A program made the translations under genes and the position numbers. The notes under the pieces are model-generated. The model was not told the DNA's origin and made no database searches. It was given only the letters and a program-made list of their open reading frames with translations. A stretch of 64,000 nucleotides of DNA from Hyaloscypha bicolor E (lineage: Eukaryota; Ascomycota; Leotiomycetes; Helotiales; Hyaloscyphaceae), in contig NW_020194517.1 of NCBI RefSeq assembly GCF_002865645.1, forward strand, positions 1,674,001-1,738,000, written 5' to 3'. Below, in pieces: positions 11,758-25,340 of the stretch (positions within the stretch are counted from its first letter, which is position 1; each line of letters opens with the position of its first letter).

Positions 11758-12704
11758 CTTGGGCTTCTGGTACTGAAAATGTGACTGAAAATGTGATGCA
11801 AAAGACAGATAAGGCTCCGGCGGTGCTGAGGTGGGGATGTGGGTGGATTTATAGATTCAATAAAGTATGTTCCTCAAACAGAACGAGTGCGCCACGAAAC
11901 CCAGCCCCTGCGCCACCAAAAAGGAAAGACAGCGTTTGGTCCGGGTCGAGTTGGAGAGGGACCTTGATGGTCATTCTGAAAAGTATAAAAATGTATTCAT
12001 TTGTACGAGGTGTGTGAAATCGGTGGGGTATTTTCATTTTAACATGACAAGAAACTTCGACGAGAGGTCGATAATTCTGGATGAATTTGACCCGCAGTCG
12101 AGAAAGTGTCAAGTTCGCTGGTCCCCCAATTTGAGAAAGGTGGAAACCGTTTTGTTCTGAAAAGAATGTAAGAAGTTAGACGGATCACCACAAAGCACAA
12201 CTACAAGGACTTGCGGGAGTCAACGAAGATATTGGGAAGGGGAAGGACGCTCGTCCAGTTCGGAGAAAAGCAACTCCTAATGTAAATGCTCGAACAAACA
12301 GGACCAAGAACAGATTGAGAAGGGCAAGGAGATCTATTGGGCTGGGGCAATATGGAGGCGCAAAAACAATAATATGAATGATTGACAAGGCCTAGATAAC
12401 TAAGATACAGACAGAGTGAGTTCTGAAACAGGAGAGAAAGAGTGCAAAACTTTATTCTTATATCCATTAGCCTTTGGCGATATGGGTGTGCCAAGCACGC
12501 GTTTTCCGTGCATTACAAATCAGCTAATAAAGCAAATAACTATATATAAGTGAGCGTTAATAATCTCCGCAAGTGAAGCATTACAAATGAGAGTGGAGAA
12601 GGCTAAACTAGTGGTTGAACCTGGTGCTACAGTCGGTCCGATCCAAAAGCGACAAAACGGTCGCCCTTTTGTATCCATAATAACTTTTTAACCACAAGCC
12701 CGAG
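11758..12704. other. Intergenic stretch left of the retrotransposon stack
   Basis: Promoter side of the three-exon gene, then normal-GC sequence. Short ORFs on both strands overlap each other and none has a recognisable product. Confidence 0.5.
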
Positions 12705-12875
12705 TGTCGCAGTGAGAATCACTGATTTGGGGCTTGCGCGATCGCTTTGCTTAGTCAGGATCTGTGCACTTACTTCCTGAAGCTTCACACTTTACTTAAG
12801 CTCTTTTCGAGCTAGTTCAATTAACTCTTTTACCATTCAATGCAACTCCCTACTCTGCGATCTTTATATATATTA
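12705..12875 (+). repeat. 5' LTR of copia copy 1 (171 bp)
   Basis: Starts TGTCGCAGTGAG and ends ..TATATATTA. It has the same 171-bp length and order as both LTRs of copy 2. This copy keeps more of the original G and C (for example GCTTGCGCGATCGC), so it approximates the unmutated LTR. It is followed by GTTATAAGTCCGGCC, the degraded primer-binding site. Confidence 0.85.
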
Positions 12876-13219
12876 GTTATAAGTCCGGCCTCGTACTAAT
12901 AAGCTTCCCAATTAGTATACCGCAGAGAGTATTCAAGAGCTTATTTAATTATTTCTTCGAAAATCACATTTCAGTTTGCATTTCCGTTATTAACTGATTA
13001 ATAGGAACCATTCCCACAGTTCCCACTATTTCTATAAGCTCAATTGCAATTATATCAGAAGCCACGGTTAAGATCGTTATCCTGAAGGACTGAAGTTCCT
13101 GGGCGGACTGGTTCGACGCTCTCTATAGAGCAGCCGGTAATAAGGGTATCTGGAATGAGATTAACCCATTTAATAATAAAACGATCGAAACGAATATGGT
13201 AGCTTCTTCCAGGCCTTCC

Positions 13220-13410
13220 TGTTATGGTCGTACGCTCCATAGCTGTCACGTGCTCCCTGTACGTGGTACGCTAGGCTATATTGGGCTAGGCTGGTTCGCA
13301 TGCTTACCTGGCGTTCGCACACTTGTACATACTTCTCTCCTTAGTTTAGTATTATCGGAATAAGAGCCACTCTACCCTGCTTTCCAAGCCCAGAGCCAGG
13401 CCTCGTGACA
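13220..13410 (+). repeat. 191-bp solo LTR inserted in copia copy 1
   Basis: Relative to the copy at 19066, copia copy 1 carries an extra block beginning TGTTATGG and ending CGTGACA (TG..CA termini with TGTYA/TRACA inverted ends). It is flanked by a perfect 5-bp duplication CTTCC (13215-13219 and 13411-13415). That is the footprint of an LTR retrotransposon reduced to one LTR. The sequence is relatively GC-rich and little mutated, so it is probably young. No matching full element is present in the window. Confidence 0.85.
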
Positions 13411-13678
13411 CTTCCCCTATAATTAACGAGCTTATACTAAAGGAAATAGAGAATTGCTATACCAGATACCAAGTTAAAGCAGAGAATTAGAATAAGAATA
13501 CTCGACCTATAGTTAAAAAAGGATTAAAACTAGTATTTCTATAGCCTGTAATATTCGGGGATATTAGAGATTACTATTTAGTACTTTTATAGGATTATGA
13601 GATTAAGAAACTGGATTAGATAAATAAGCTAGTATACTACTATATAATTAGGTAATAGCTCTATTAAATAATTAATAT

Positions 13679-14005
13679 TATAAGGCACGTAATAGCAGGG
13701 TAATATACAAGTAGTCAAGGTAAGTAAGCTGCGAAGTGACGCTTGCAAGTATAACTAATTCCAAGAGTTAATTCTAATAAAAGACTAATTAATACCCCTT
13801 TCCAAAGCTAGGAGCGTCTCCCTATATATTCCCTAGTACTTAGCCAAGCCTGCAAAGTACTTTACTTAACTAGGAAACATAATCCCATATGATCCATATG
13901 ATTCCAATTGCCTGTATAATTCCGATTATAAGCTTTACCTAAAATAGGAAACTAGATCTATAATATCTAATACCTATCTATATACTATTACGTATATCTA
14001 TTATA
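13679..14005 (-). repeat. 3' LTR of the gypsy element (327 bp)
   Basis: Begins TATAAGGCACG on the plus strand and ends CTATTATA. Compared with the 27.4-kb LTR it keeps several GC positions. It is adjoined at 14006 by the purine-rich tract (read on the minus strand, AAAGAGGGAA). Confidence 0.88.
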
Positions 14006-17000
14006 TTAATTCCCTCTTTGGGCCCTTATCCCCAAGAGGCCTAAGAGAACTATAAATAGCTTTATAAATAATCCCCTAAAACCTTTCTGGCTATTAGTTC
14101 TTCCTAAAGATTTCCTATAATTACTCTATTATTATATTAGGTAATAGACTTAAGAATATAGTTTACTAACCCTGCCTAGCTAACCTGTAAATTACCTCTA
14201 GTAATTCCCCCTTATAAAAATAATATAAGTATAATATATACTATTAGATAGAAAGCTTTTCTGGTCTTCTAATTAGTTTATAAATCCTAATTTAGCCTCT
14301 ATTTATAAATAAATTATTACTCTATAGGCCCAAGAGCTTGAAAAAGTTAATCTAATCTTCTGGTTTATTTATAAATTCCTTTTTTAGAATTTTCTAGATA
14401 TTTCTAGTATAAAGCTAGTTCTGAATTCGTAATTACTATTTGGGAAGAAAGTATTATAAAAAGATCTCTCTTTTCTTACTAACTAACCTTTTCTTTCCTT
14501 AATTATAATACTATATCTAGCTCCTCCTTATCTCTTATCTTTCTTTTTTAAGCCTTCTTTAAGCTCTTTTAAGCTCCTTTAAGCTTTATTTAAGCTTTAT
14601 TTAAGCTTTATTTAAGTTCTTTTTTAATTTCCTCTTTTACTTCTTTATTTATTAAGATAAATACTTCTTTTAGTACTTATTAACCTATTATTACTTATTT
14701 AGCTAATACTTTTATATCCTTAATTTACTCTTATTATCTTTAATATTTTAAGAATATTACTAAGTTTCCTAACCTTATTTATATTAAGAATAATAATTAC
14801 TTAATATATAATTATTATTACTTTAAGAATAAGAAATATAATTCTATAAGTTATAATTTTCTTTATTTATTTCCTATTCTAATATTATCTAAGGTTCCTT
14901 AAATATATATAATATAATTAAACTGCCTTTTTTAAGCTATTAATATATATAAGTATCTTTTCTATTTTTTATCTAAAAAAAAAAGGCTATTATTACTTTT
15001 CTTCTATACTAAATAGTATATATTTCTTATATTAAAGCTATTATTCGAGGCTAATAAATTCTCCTAATAATTCAAGAAATAGATTAAGTAATTCTTATTA
15101 GCTTAGTATAAATATAAAGTACTTTTAATAATATAATTAATATTCTTTAGTATTAAATAAGCTTATTTCTTTCTTATTTCTTACTAATAGCTAATAGCTT
15201 TATAGGCTAATTTGCTATTTATTTCTTAAAAGAATTCTAATAAGAATAATAATAAGAATAATAGAAAATAGTTATAAAAATAGGATATTTATAAAATATA
15301 GAAATTAGAGTTTTTAGAATTCTTAATAATTTTTATATAATTTTTCTAAAAATAAATATATAATTTTTAATAATTTCCTAATAAAAGTATTTATTTTTTA
15401 TATCTCTATTTAGCTAATAGTATTATAATATTACTTTTTTTCAAGTATTCTTATAATTCTTAAGCTATATTTTCTAGATTACTTAGTAATTCCTATATAT
15501 TATTTACTAATAAATAATCTTTCTAATAAATAAGATACTTCTTTCCTTTTCTATTCTTTTTATAAACTATAATAGATTCTATCTCGAATTTTTCTTTATT
15601 CTTAATCTTAACTAGTTCTAGTTCTATTATAATACTAGCTTATAGGTATTATAGTTCTAAGAAAGAAATATAAAAAATATTATAAATCTAATATAATAGT
15701 AATAATTTCAAGTAATATATCTATTTATATATTTTTATAATTTTTAGAACTTTAAAGAAACTAAGATATCTATCTACTAGCTTTATATTAGGTTATAGCT
15801 ATTAAATATTATTTATATAAAATATAACTTTATTATATATATTAAATTTCTTATTAATATATTTCTTATTATAATACTTTTTCTATATATCTATTACTTT
15901 TTACTATTATTTCTATAGTACTTTTTATTTTACTTAAATCCTCTATATTCTTTCTTATATTACTAGTATTTCTTTTTCTAAAATATTATTTTTAATATAT
16001 AATTTAATACTAGAATAGAATTTATATAATATATAAAATAAAGAAATTCCTATTATTAAATATATAGAATTATTATATATAAATTCTATAAAAGTAAGCT
16101 TTATTATCTAGTTATCTTACTAGTAGCTAATATAATACCTCAAGTATTATTCTAGAGTTTGGTTTAGATTCTCTATTTATTTATTAGTTTATAAGTAAAA
16201 TACTATATTTAGCTATTATTAAATCTTTAAATAAAAGTATAAATTTAACTAGAACTTGCTTATAAAAATAGATTCTTTATTAGAGATTATATCTATAAAT
16301 ATACTAAAGTCTTTAATAATATAATATATAAATAGCTTTACTAATTCAGAAGCCGAAATCTTCTTAATAATTAGAATATATTATACTATTTTCGTATATT
16401 TATTAATAATAATAAATATAGAATTATATATTTTATTATAAAACCTAAAAAAAGATAGCCTTATAATAAAATCTATAATAATTTCTTATTATAGCTTAGA
16501 GAAAAAAGAAAATAAACTAAATATATTATATAGTAAATATTTCTTTACCTTAGTTTATTAATATATAGAGCAAGTTCTAATATAGTCTTTTATATTCTTT
16601 TTTATACTTTACTAGAAATATTTTCTTTAAAAAATCTCTAATATCTTACTAATACCAAAATACCTATTTATAAAATTATTATAATTAGCTTATAGTAATT
16701 CTTTTTTAAAAGCCGGCTTATTTAGTATATAAATAGTATTCTAATATCTCAATAATCCAGATATATTAAGTTCCCAAATCTTAATAGCTCTAGTAAAGAT
16801 CTCTTTTAAGAACTATTTATATTACTAGTATTATACTAATAGATTAAGCCTTTAGTATTATAATAATAGTTTAAATAATATCTCTTTATCTTTCTTATAT
16901 ATTATTTCAAACTTAGCTACTTATATAGCTAGAATCTATAATATATATTATTTATAACTAGCTATATTAGTAATAGGCTCAAATAGTAATATTTCTAGTA

Positions 17001-18553
17001 TTACTCTATTACTAAAATAAACTTCTCTTTCGGAATTTCTTAATATTTCACTAATTAAAAAATACTTATTTCCTTTTTCTTAGGCCTTAAATTACGGTAT
17101 TATAGGAATAATATAACGTTTTATTACTATTATTTATAGGGCTCTCTATTCTATATTCTATAGCTTATTATAAAATATAAATAATAAAGTATTTTTATTT
17201 ATATTTACTATAAAATCTAGTCTTTTTAATAGTTTATTAATAGAATTACTATACCCTGGCTAGTACTCTAAAATAAAGTTAAAGATAGCTAGCTTCTTTA
17301 TTTATCTTATTTATTAACTATTTAGTTTTCTTTTAGTTATAAAGTATTTTAAATTATTATAATCTATTTTAATAATAATAGTATATTAGATATATACTAG
17401 ATAATATTACTAAGTATAAAATACTAGAATAATAGCTAAGAGCTTAGAATTATATATCTTATACTTATTCTTAATTATAGTTATTTTCTTTAAATAGAAA
17501 ATAATAAAGTATTATCTGGCTTCTGCCTTCTTACTAAAGAATTAGGAAATTATACCTATAATTATAAATCCTAAAGTATTTATTTCTATATAAAATTTTA
17601 AGGCTAAATTAAAATAATAAAGAATTAGTATTATTATAAATATAATTTATAGTTTCTTAAAAGCCTTATCTGCCTTATTTATCTAGCTAAAATAATATTA
17701 TAAGTTTTTACTAGTTTTTAATAAATTAGTTAATTCTTTTATTACCCTAAAATATTTATAAATAAATTTCTAGTAAAAATTAATAAAACCCAGAAATATT
17801 TAAACTTCTCGGATATTATTCTTTAGGGCCGGCTATTTCCTAATAACTATAATCCTACTAGCTTTTATTTTCATATTATCTGGGCTAATTATAAATTCTA
17901 GGAACTTTACTTTCTCTATATTAAACTCGCATTTTACTAAGTTTATAAAGAGCTAGTATTATTATAGCTACTCGAGTATATATTAGACTATTACTATATA
18001 CTATTCTAGGTTCTCTAAATAAATTAGAATATTATCTAGATAAATTATATAAATAATATTTATAAAACTTACTAGTATATAATTAATATATATTTAGAAT
18101 ATTACTAGAGTATTAGATAATCTAAAGAATATAATATAATACTTAAAATATTTATAGTATATTTAAAATATTATTTTTTACTTATTATCTTTTTATATTT
18201 ATAACTAATAATAAGTATTTTTTAAATCTAGCTTTATATATATCTTTACTTTATAAAGCCTATTTATAGTCTTACTAATAAGTAGTAATAATATTTAGTT
18301 CTTAATAATAATCCTATTTAGACTCTAGTAATTAATATATAAATATAAGCTGCCTTTTTTCTTTAGAATAAATATAATTAGGATACTAGCTAGGCTAGTA
18401 AAATAACGGATTTATTTCTTTTCTAAACTAATATTAAGATATTTCTAAAGAACTTTAAGCTTCCTTTCTAATAAAGTATATATAAAACTATATAGTAATT
18501 AGAACCCTAGTTCTAGATCTATATAATACTTTATTATATAGTAATTAAGTAAT

Positions 18554-18724
18554 TATTGCAGTGAGAATCACTAAATTGGGGCTAGCGCGATTACTTTACT
18601 TAGTCAGGATCTATATACTTACTTCCTGAAGCTTTACACTTCACTCAAGCTCTTTTCTAGCTAGTTTAATAAACTCTTTTACTATCCAATATAACTCCCT
18701 ACTCTGCAATCTATACGTATATTA
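18554..18724 (+). repeat. 5' LTR of copia copy 2 (171 bp)
   Basis: Begins TATTGCAGTGAG and ends CGTATATTA. Every difference I see from the 3' LTR (about 14 sites) is a C/T or G/A transition, so the LTR divergence reflects RIP rather than age. Confidence 0.9.
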
Positions 18725-18742
18725 GTTATAAGCCCGGCCTCG
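18725..18742 (+). promoter_or_regulatory. Putative primer-binding site of copia copy 2
   Basis: GTTATAAGCCCGGCC directly follows the LTR. With one G restored (GTTATGAG) it would be complementary to the anticodon arm and loop of a methionine tRNA (CTCATAAC), as in Drosophila copia, which primes from an initiator Met half-tRNA. This is inference from sequence resemblance. Confidence 0.5.
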
Positions 18743-19730
18743 TACTAATAAGCTTCCCAATTAGTACGCCGCAGAGAGTATTTAAGAGCTCATTTAATTC
18801 ATTCTTCGAAAATCACACTTTAGTTCGTATTTCCGATATTAACCGATCGACAGAAACCATTCCCATAGTTCCTATAGTTTCCAAAGCTCAATTGCGATTA
18901 TATCAGAAGCCACGGTAAAGATCATCGTCCTAAAGGACCGCAGTTCCTGGGCGGACTAGTTCGACGCTCTCCGTAGAGTAGCAGGCAACGAGGGCATCTG
19001 GGATAAGATTAATCCATTTAATAATAAAGCAATCGAAACGAATATGGTAGCTCCTCTCAGGCCTTCCCCTATAATTAACGAGCTCATACTAAAAGAAATA
19101 GAGAATTACTATGCCAGATACTAAGTTAATGCAAAAAATTGGGACAAAGATACTCGACCTATAGTTGAGAAAGGATCAAAACTAGTATCTCTATAGCCTA
19201 TAATATTCGGGAATATCAGAGATTACTATTCGGCACTCTTACGGGACTATAAGATCAAGAAACTAGACTAGACGAATAAGCTAGTATGCTACCGTATAAT
19301 CAGGCAGTGGCTCCGTTAAATAGTCAATACAGAGATCCTTACGAACTCTATATTAGGCCTTAAAGAGAGTAAGCAGAGCTCTATTTGCGAGGTTCTCAAG
19401 GCTTTATTAACGAAATATGGTTCTACGGATATAGTACAAATTACTACCGCTCGGAGAGCGTATAGCTCGGTCCTACTGCAAGCAAGTAAAGGAGGAGTGA
19501 GCCCAAAGCGCTAGTTTACTAATTGGAAGAAGGCGCTTAATAGAGCCAGAGCTCTCAAAATCGCCAAAATCAAAGGCACTCTAGTAGTAATTGAGTTCTT
19601 AATAGCCCTCTAGCGGAAACTCGCACTAACCTGGGCGACAGAATAGCTCAGTAATCTGTATGGTAAAGACGAACTAGGGCTTCTGATCCTTACGCTTAAA
19701 TAGTATAGCCAGGTATTTAATCGGATTATT

Positions 19731-20009
19731 TTGGAAAATCAGAATGCCAAGTACTCAGGAGCTCCTATAATCTTTATAATATTCGGGAATCGAACTAGTA
19801 AAGGATCGGACGGCAAACCCGATTTAGATAAGTACAAGTACTATAAGTGCCCTTATAAGGGTTCCAAAATATATAAGTATAAATGGGACCTACTTAGCTA
19901 TACTACTATAGAAATTGCAATTACCGGATCGAGTAAAACTTGGATAAAATTCAAGCCTAATAAGGAACAGATTAGAAAAATCCGGGAAAGGATCTTGACC
20001 AAGTATTAG
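19731..20009 (+). pseudogene. Remnant of copia gag with zinc-knuckle-like region
   Basis: This 92-residue open fragment is the longest readable part of the element. It contains Y-Y-K-C-P followed by K-G and K-Y-K-W, a spacing like a CCHC knuckle from which the second Cys and the His have been lost. The region is rich in K, I and Y through C-to-T change. It corresponds to the far more damaged 28070-28390 region of copy 1. It is a transposon relic, not a host gene. Confidence 0.6.
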
Positions 20010-23000
20010 AAGGATCTGAAACCTTAGCTAGAAGAGAAATACGGTATGAAAATTACTAGTAGACGAGCTATGGAAAAGCTAATGCCCGGTACTAGTTCTA
20101 AAAAGAAGCCCAAAGTATCCGGAATCCAATTTCCTGGGAACTTTAATACTACTCTAGTAAATCTCATACTTATAATCTAGAGCCCAGGTTAGGGGATCTA
20201 TATAATACTCGATTTCTCAAGATATCCGCTTTCTTAGAGTACCTTACTAGATAACTACGGTACCATATACCTGGTTAATAGCAAGGATCTAATTAATTCT
20301 GGTACTTTTATTAAGGTAAAAATCAATAATTATATAGAAGCAGGAATAACTAGTCTTCTAATTATTAGATATAGTACTCGTATAATTAAAAACGTAGTTA
20401 ATAGACCTGCGGGACCGCATACTAAAGATCTAATCCTTTATAATATTATAGTTATTAAAGGATTCCATATAAATATTGTTTCCGAAGCTCGCCTAGCGAA
20501 AAAGAAAGCTTGGTATTATAAATATAATCTTATAGTTAGATTAGGAGATTATAAAGAAAATATGGTATTAATATAATTAGAATACAGGTTTAATTTAGTT
20601 TTCCTTAAATATAAGCTGCTCTCTACTTACTCTAATATTCCGTTCGAAATTCCTACTAGTACTAGCGGTATATTTATGTTTCTAATACTCGAATATTTAA
20701 TTAGAGCTCGGTATAAGAGATTAAGGGAGTATCTTAAGCCGAGAAGTAATTTAGAAGAAAAATGATATACGAGAGCAGGGCATTTAGCCTATAAAGCTCT
20801 ATAAAAGCTTGTTAATTATATATATAACGTGAAAATTAATAGACTAATAAGAATTATATATGAATTTTGTACTCAGGCATATGCCAGGTAAGTAATCTCG
20901 TATAGGCTAACTAAGAGGAAGTCTGCTCGACTATTTTAGAGGATCTTATGGGACTTATTTAATTACCCAAATGGCTATAATAGTTCGAGCTAGATTCTAA
21001 TAATTAAGGACGAATTTAGTAGAAAGCTCTTTAGATATCTTCTATAGAGTAAAGGGGGTTTAGTAGTATTTAATATAATCAGGGATTTTGAGTAGTAGGT
21101 ATATAAATAATATAACCTTTCGATTACTTATATTAAGCATAATTAGGAGAAAGCAGTTATTCTGATCCAAGAAATATTAGCCTATTAGATCTGAGTAAAG
21201 AAAGAAGGCATTAAAATCGAGCTTTCTCCTTCGTATATATATAAGCCGAATAGTAGTACTAAGCGAGCAGGGCAGGAGATTATAAATAAGGCTATTATAA
21301 TATACTTAATAGCTAATTTGCCTGAAAAGCTATGGCCGGAGAGCTCCATGGCCGCAATCTACCTATATAATCGGAGCCCCTCGTATATAAACTACTAGAG
21401 AATACCGAATAAAGTACTTGATTCGTGGTTCCGTAATTATTTCCGTTAGTATGACCCAGAGCTTATAGCTCAAATAATAGTTAATCTCAGGCCTAATTAG
21501 AATAGGATCTATATATATGGTTCTAGGGCGTATCTAATAATTAAGGACCGCAAAGTAGGACGGAATAAGAGAGTATTCAAGGTTATACCATATGGGCATA
21601 TTAGATATTTAATTAGATACGTTATATCTAATATTTACAAAATCTGGGTCCCTGTACTCAATAAAGTAATTATTATATATAATATTATATTTGACGAGAA
21701 TATACTCTATAAAAAGAATCGTGAATGTACTAAAGGCCATAGTATAGAGATCGTAAAGGATATAGTAGAACTGCTCTTAGAGGATAAGATTTAGGATACT
21801 AAATTAATCTTTGAGAATAAGGGATTATGGTATAATAGCTTATTAGAGCAAATAGAAAATGAGCCTGAACTAGGGAGTAACGAGCAAATGAACCAATAAT
21901 TAGAAGAGCCCACAAGCGTACTAATTAGTCATAACTCGGGAGTGGGGAGCTCTATAGCCTCGCTAGGAATAGGACTCATGACTCTATAAAGTACTCCAGA
22001 GCCAGAAAGCATGCCAGAGCCTAGAAGTAGTAGAAATAAAGGTACTAAGCTCTTAAGAAGGCTTAGTATTATAGAGAGAGATATAATAGAGTATACCAGA
22101 ACCGTTAGGGAAGTATACTAAACTAATAAAAGCGGAGAAGGATCTTCTTAGGACTAGTAATAAGATCTACTAATAGCTCCTGCAAGCGAAGCAGGAAGCT
22201 TACCTATGGAATAAGCGGATAGCTTAATAGAAATGGGAGGATTCTCTACGGAAAGAGCGAATAGCTTAGCTAAAGTAGAAGATTAAATAGTAAAACTAAA
22301 GAGAAAATAAATAAAGAAGCCAATTATTAGAACTAGAGAAGGACTAATCCAAACGCGCTCGTATAAGGGAAATAATTAGGACGGAGATCCAGGTAAAGCT
22401 GGCAGTAGTATAATTGCTATAGTAAGCATACTACTATAAATAATAAGTGGATTGAATTAGATTAACTACTTAGAGTCTCTTTTAGGGTCTCTCTGGCCTA
22501 ATTAGCTAGAGAATCATAAGAAGGGATTTAATTATAAGACTATATATGCCGTAATTGCGGTAGTAGTTTAATTAAGAATATACCCAGAGCAGAGTATTCC
22601 GGGTAGTATAATAATAAGAAAAATTCATATTAATAATCTTCTAAAGGCTCTAAAGATGTGGAATAATCTAGAGAAGTACCTAGCTAGGGAGTATTTCAAA
22701 TTAGATACCAAACTAGAGATTAATAACTTTAAAGCTCGAAATTACTAGAGGATTATTTCTAGTAATAAAGCAAGTATACCTCTGATTTCTTTAAAATAGA
22801 TATTTATATATAAAATTAATTCCGATAGATATATTACTCGGTATTACTTAAGGCTAGTAATTCGTAAAGATCTCTAAGAGGAGACATTACTCCTGTTTAT
22901 ATATGTTATTATATTTGTAGTAAGGTCTTTTTGAGTAGCTAGTATAATTATGGCTTATTTTAATCTGGAAATAAAGTAATTTAATATTATAAATGTGTTT

Positions 23001-24356
23001 ATTAATATGGAAAGAGATTCTAATAGGCCTATAGTAGTATACAAGCTACTAGACGGTTTCAAGGTACCAGGATATATAGCAGAGGTAGATCGAGCTCTAT
23101 ATGGGCTACGAGACTCTCTTGCTCTATAGTATAAGTACTAGACAGATACTCTCAAGAGAATTGGATTCTCTAGACTTAATAAAGAGCCCTATATTTATAT
23201 AGATATAGATTATAAGGTCTTTATTATATTCTATATAAATGACTTTTAAGTACTCTATTATAAGAATAATAAAGCATATATTTAATTAATTATTACTTAG
23301 ATTAAGATAATTTATAAGCTTTATAATATGCGGGATATAGAATAGTTCCTAGGGGTTTATATAATCAGAGATTAGAAGGCTAAAAAGCTCTGGCTAGTTT
23401 ATAATACCTATATTAAGAAGATTACTAAGAAGTTCAGGGTAGTAAATAGGAAGTGCCCTAGTACTTTATTATCTGGAATTAATCTTTAGAAATATAGTAG
23501 TTAAGCTTATCTATATTAAATTAAGGCATATTAGGAGAAGGTTAGATTACTGCTTTATACTATAATTATAATTAGGCCGGATATAGCTTTTGCTACTTTA
23601 GTACTCTCTTAGTTCTTAATAAACCCTGCTCCAGAGCACTTTATAGCTATAGATTAGGCTCTCTAATACCTGTTTAGAACCCGGTTTCTAGCAATTTAGT
23701 ATAATAGGAAATATAGAGAGATATAGCTATAGATTATATCTAATGCTTTATATATAGATGACCTGGATATATAATAATTAAGCTATAGGTATATAATCTC
23801 CTTATTTAGAGGTTTAATATTATGGAAAGCCGCTTAATAGAGCTCTATAACTATTTCTTTAACCGAATCAGAAATATATGAAGTTACTTATATGGCAAGG
23901 GAGACTATGGCTCTCTAGAGACTATTCAGGGATCTAAGCTTAGATCTTGGAGAGCTCTGGACTATATTCTGTAATAATAAGTAGACTATTTAACTAATTA
24001 TTAGAGAAAATAAAAGGATTACTATAAAGCTCCATTATATTAATATCTAGAATATATGGCTATATTAAGAGTATAGTAAAGGCATATTTTAAGTTATATA
24101 CCTTTAAACGAGTAGTATGCCTACGGACGAACTTATGAAAAATCTATCCCGATTCAAATTCGAGAACTTTAGAGCTTTATTAAATCTTTAGGATATTAGA
24201 GCAAAGATTAAAATAATTAAATAATATAAAAAGAGGCTTTTATTTATATCTTTTATTTATAAAATCTATTAAAATAATAGAGCCTGAGAGCTAATGGCAG
24301 GAGATCTAAAGGCGCTCTACTATGGCATTAATAAGCTTATATAGAAGGCCCTTTAC

Positions 24357-25068
24357 CTAATTAGACCACTTCTCATTCCTTTTAATAGCCTCTTGAACCT
24401 TAGCAGAAGAGCTCTTACTACTATTTTCTTTATTAGATTTGGCAATCTCAAGTATAGTATAAATAGAATGCCTAAGAGCGGACAAATGCTTTAAAATAGT
24501 TAGAATCTGTAAAAGAGAATTAAGAAAAGGGAGCTTATGGCGTCTTTAGTAGTCGGAAGTTCTATAAGAAAAAGCTATATAATAGGGATATAAGAGATCG
24601 GAATAGCTAAATAAGAATGACCAGAAGTATATTTCTAGTAACGAGAACCTCGGCTAATAGTATTATAGCAAGAACTATTACTCTTGCCCTTTAGAGCGAA
24701 TAAGACTATATTAAGTCAAAACGAGCTTTGGAATAGTATAGAGAACTTATAATAACCCATATAAGGGATCTCTTTGAGACTAGTACGAGCAGGACGAGGA
24801 GTACGAGGCTTTGGTATAGACTTCTTTACCTTTGGTAGAGAAGTACTAGGAGTATTGGAAGATACTGCAGGGATCTGAACCTTGATATTCTATTAAAAGT
24901 GAGCTTTGTATTAATAGTTAAGAGCTATACTTATGGCGGACTTGCGAGCTACTTAATACTATCCAAAGTTAGTAAAAGGTAAAGCAAGAACGTATTTTGG
25001 GTTAAAAATACCTTGGATTTGCGAGCCGGAATTGACTTAATAGTAGTGCGAGAAGAGGTAGAAGCCAT
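24357..25068 (-). pseudogene. Antisense accessory ORF of the copia element, decayed
   Basis: Between RNase H and the 3' LTR the plus strand has no pol-like content. The minus strand reads as coding from an ATG at 25068: M-A-S-T-S-S-R-T-T-I-K-S, then a P/K/R-rich basic stretch around 24760-24860, ending near 24357 with a K-S-N-K-E-N-S-S-K-S-S-S segment and a Lys/Glu-rich tail. Frames shift at least twice and carry TAG and TAA codons, consistent with RIP and small indels. The product would be small, basic and Ser/Lys-rich, without a recognised domain. Some LTR retrotransposons are known to carry antisense ORFs downstream of pol, but function here is unknown. Confidence 0.45.
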
Positions 25069-25340
25069 GTTTGTAATAATCGGAAGCTTGGGAAGGGATC
25101 TCTGGAAGGATATCAAAGAAGAGCGTTTAATTAGAGGCTCTGGAGTTAGTGAAAAGGGGGGGTTTATATAGGGATCCCCTGGAATTCGGTAATCTGGGGA
25201 AACGATATGCGCTAAGCCTATTCGGATCGGAATATTAATGCGGCTCTATAAAACCCATATATTAGACGAATTTCGCTATTTCAAAGCTCTCTAATTAGGC
25301 AAAACAGGTAGAATACGGTATTGTGCCTTCCTGGGGGGTA

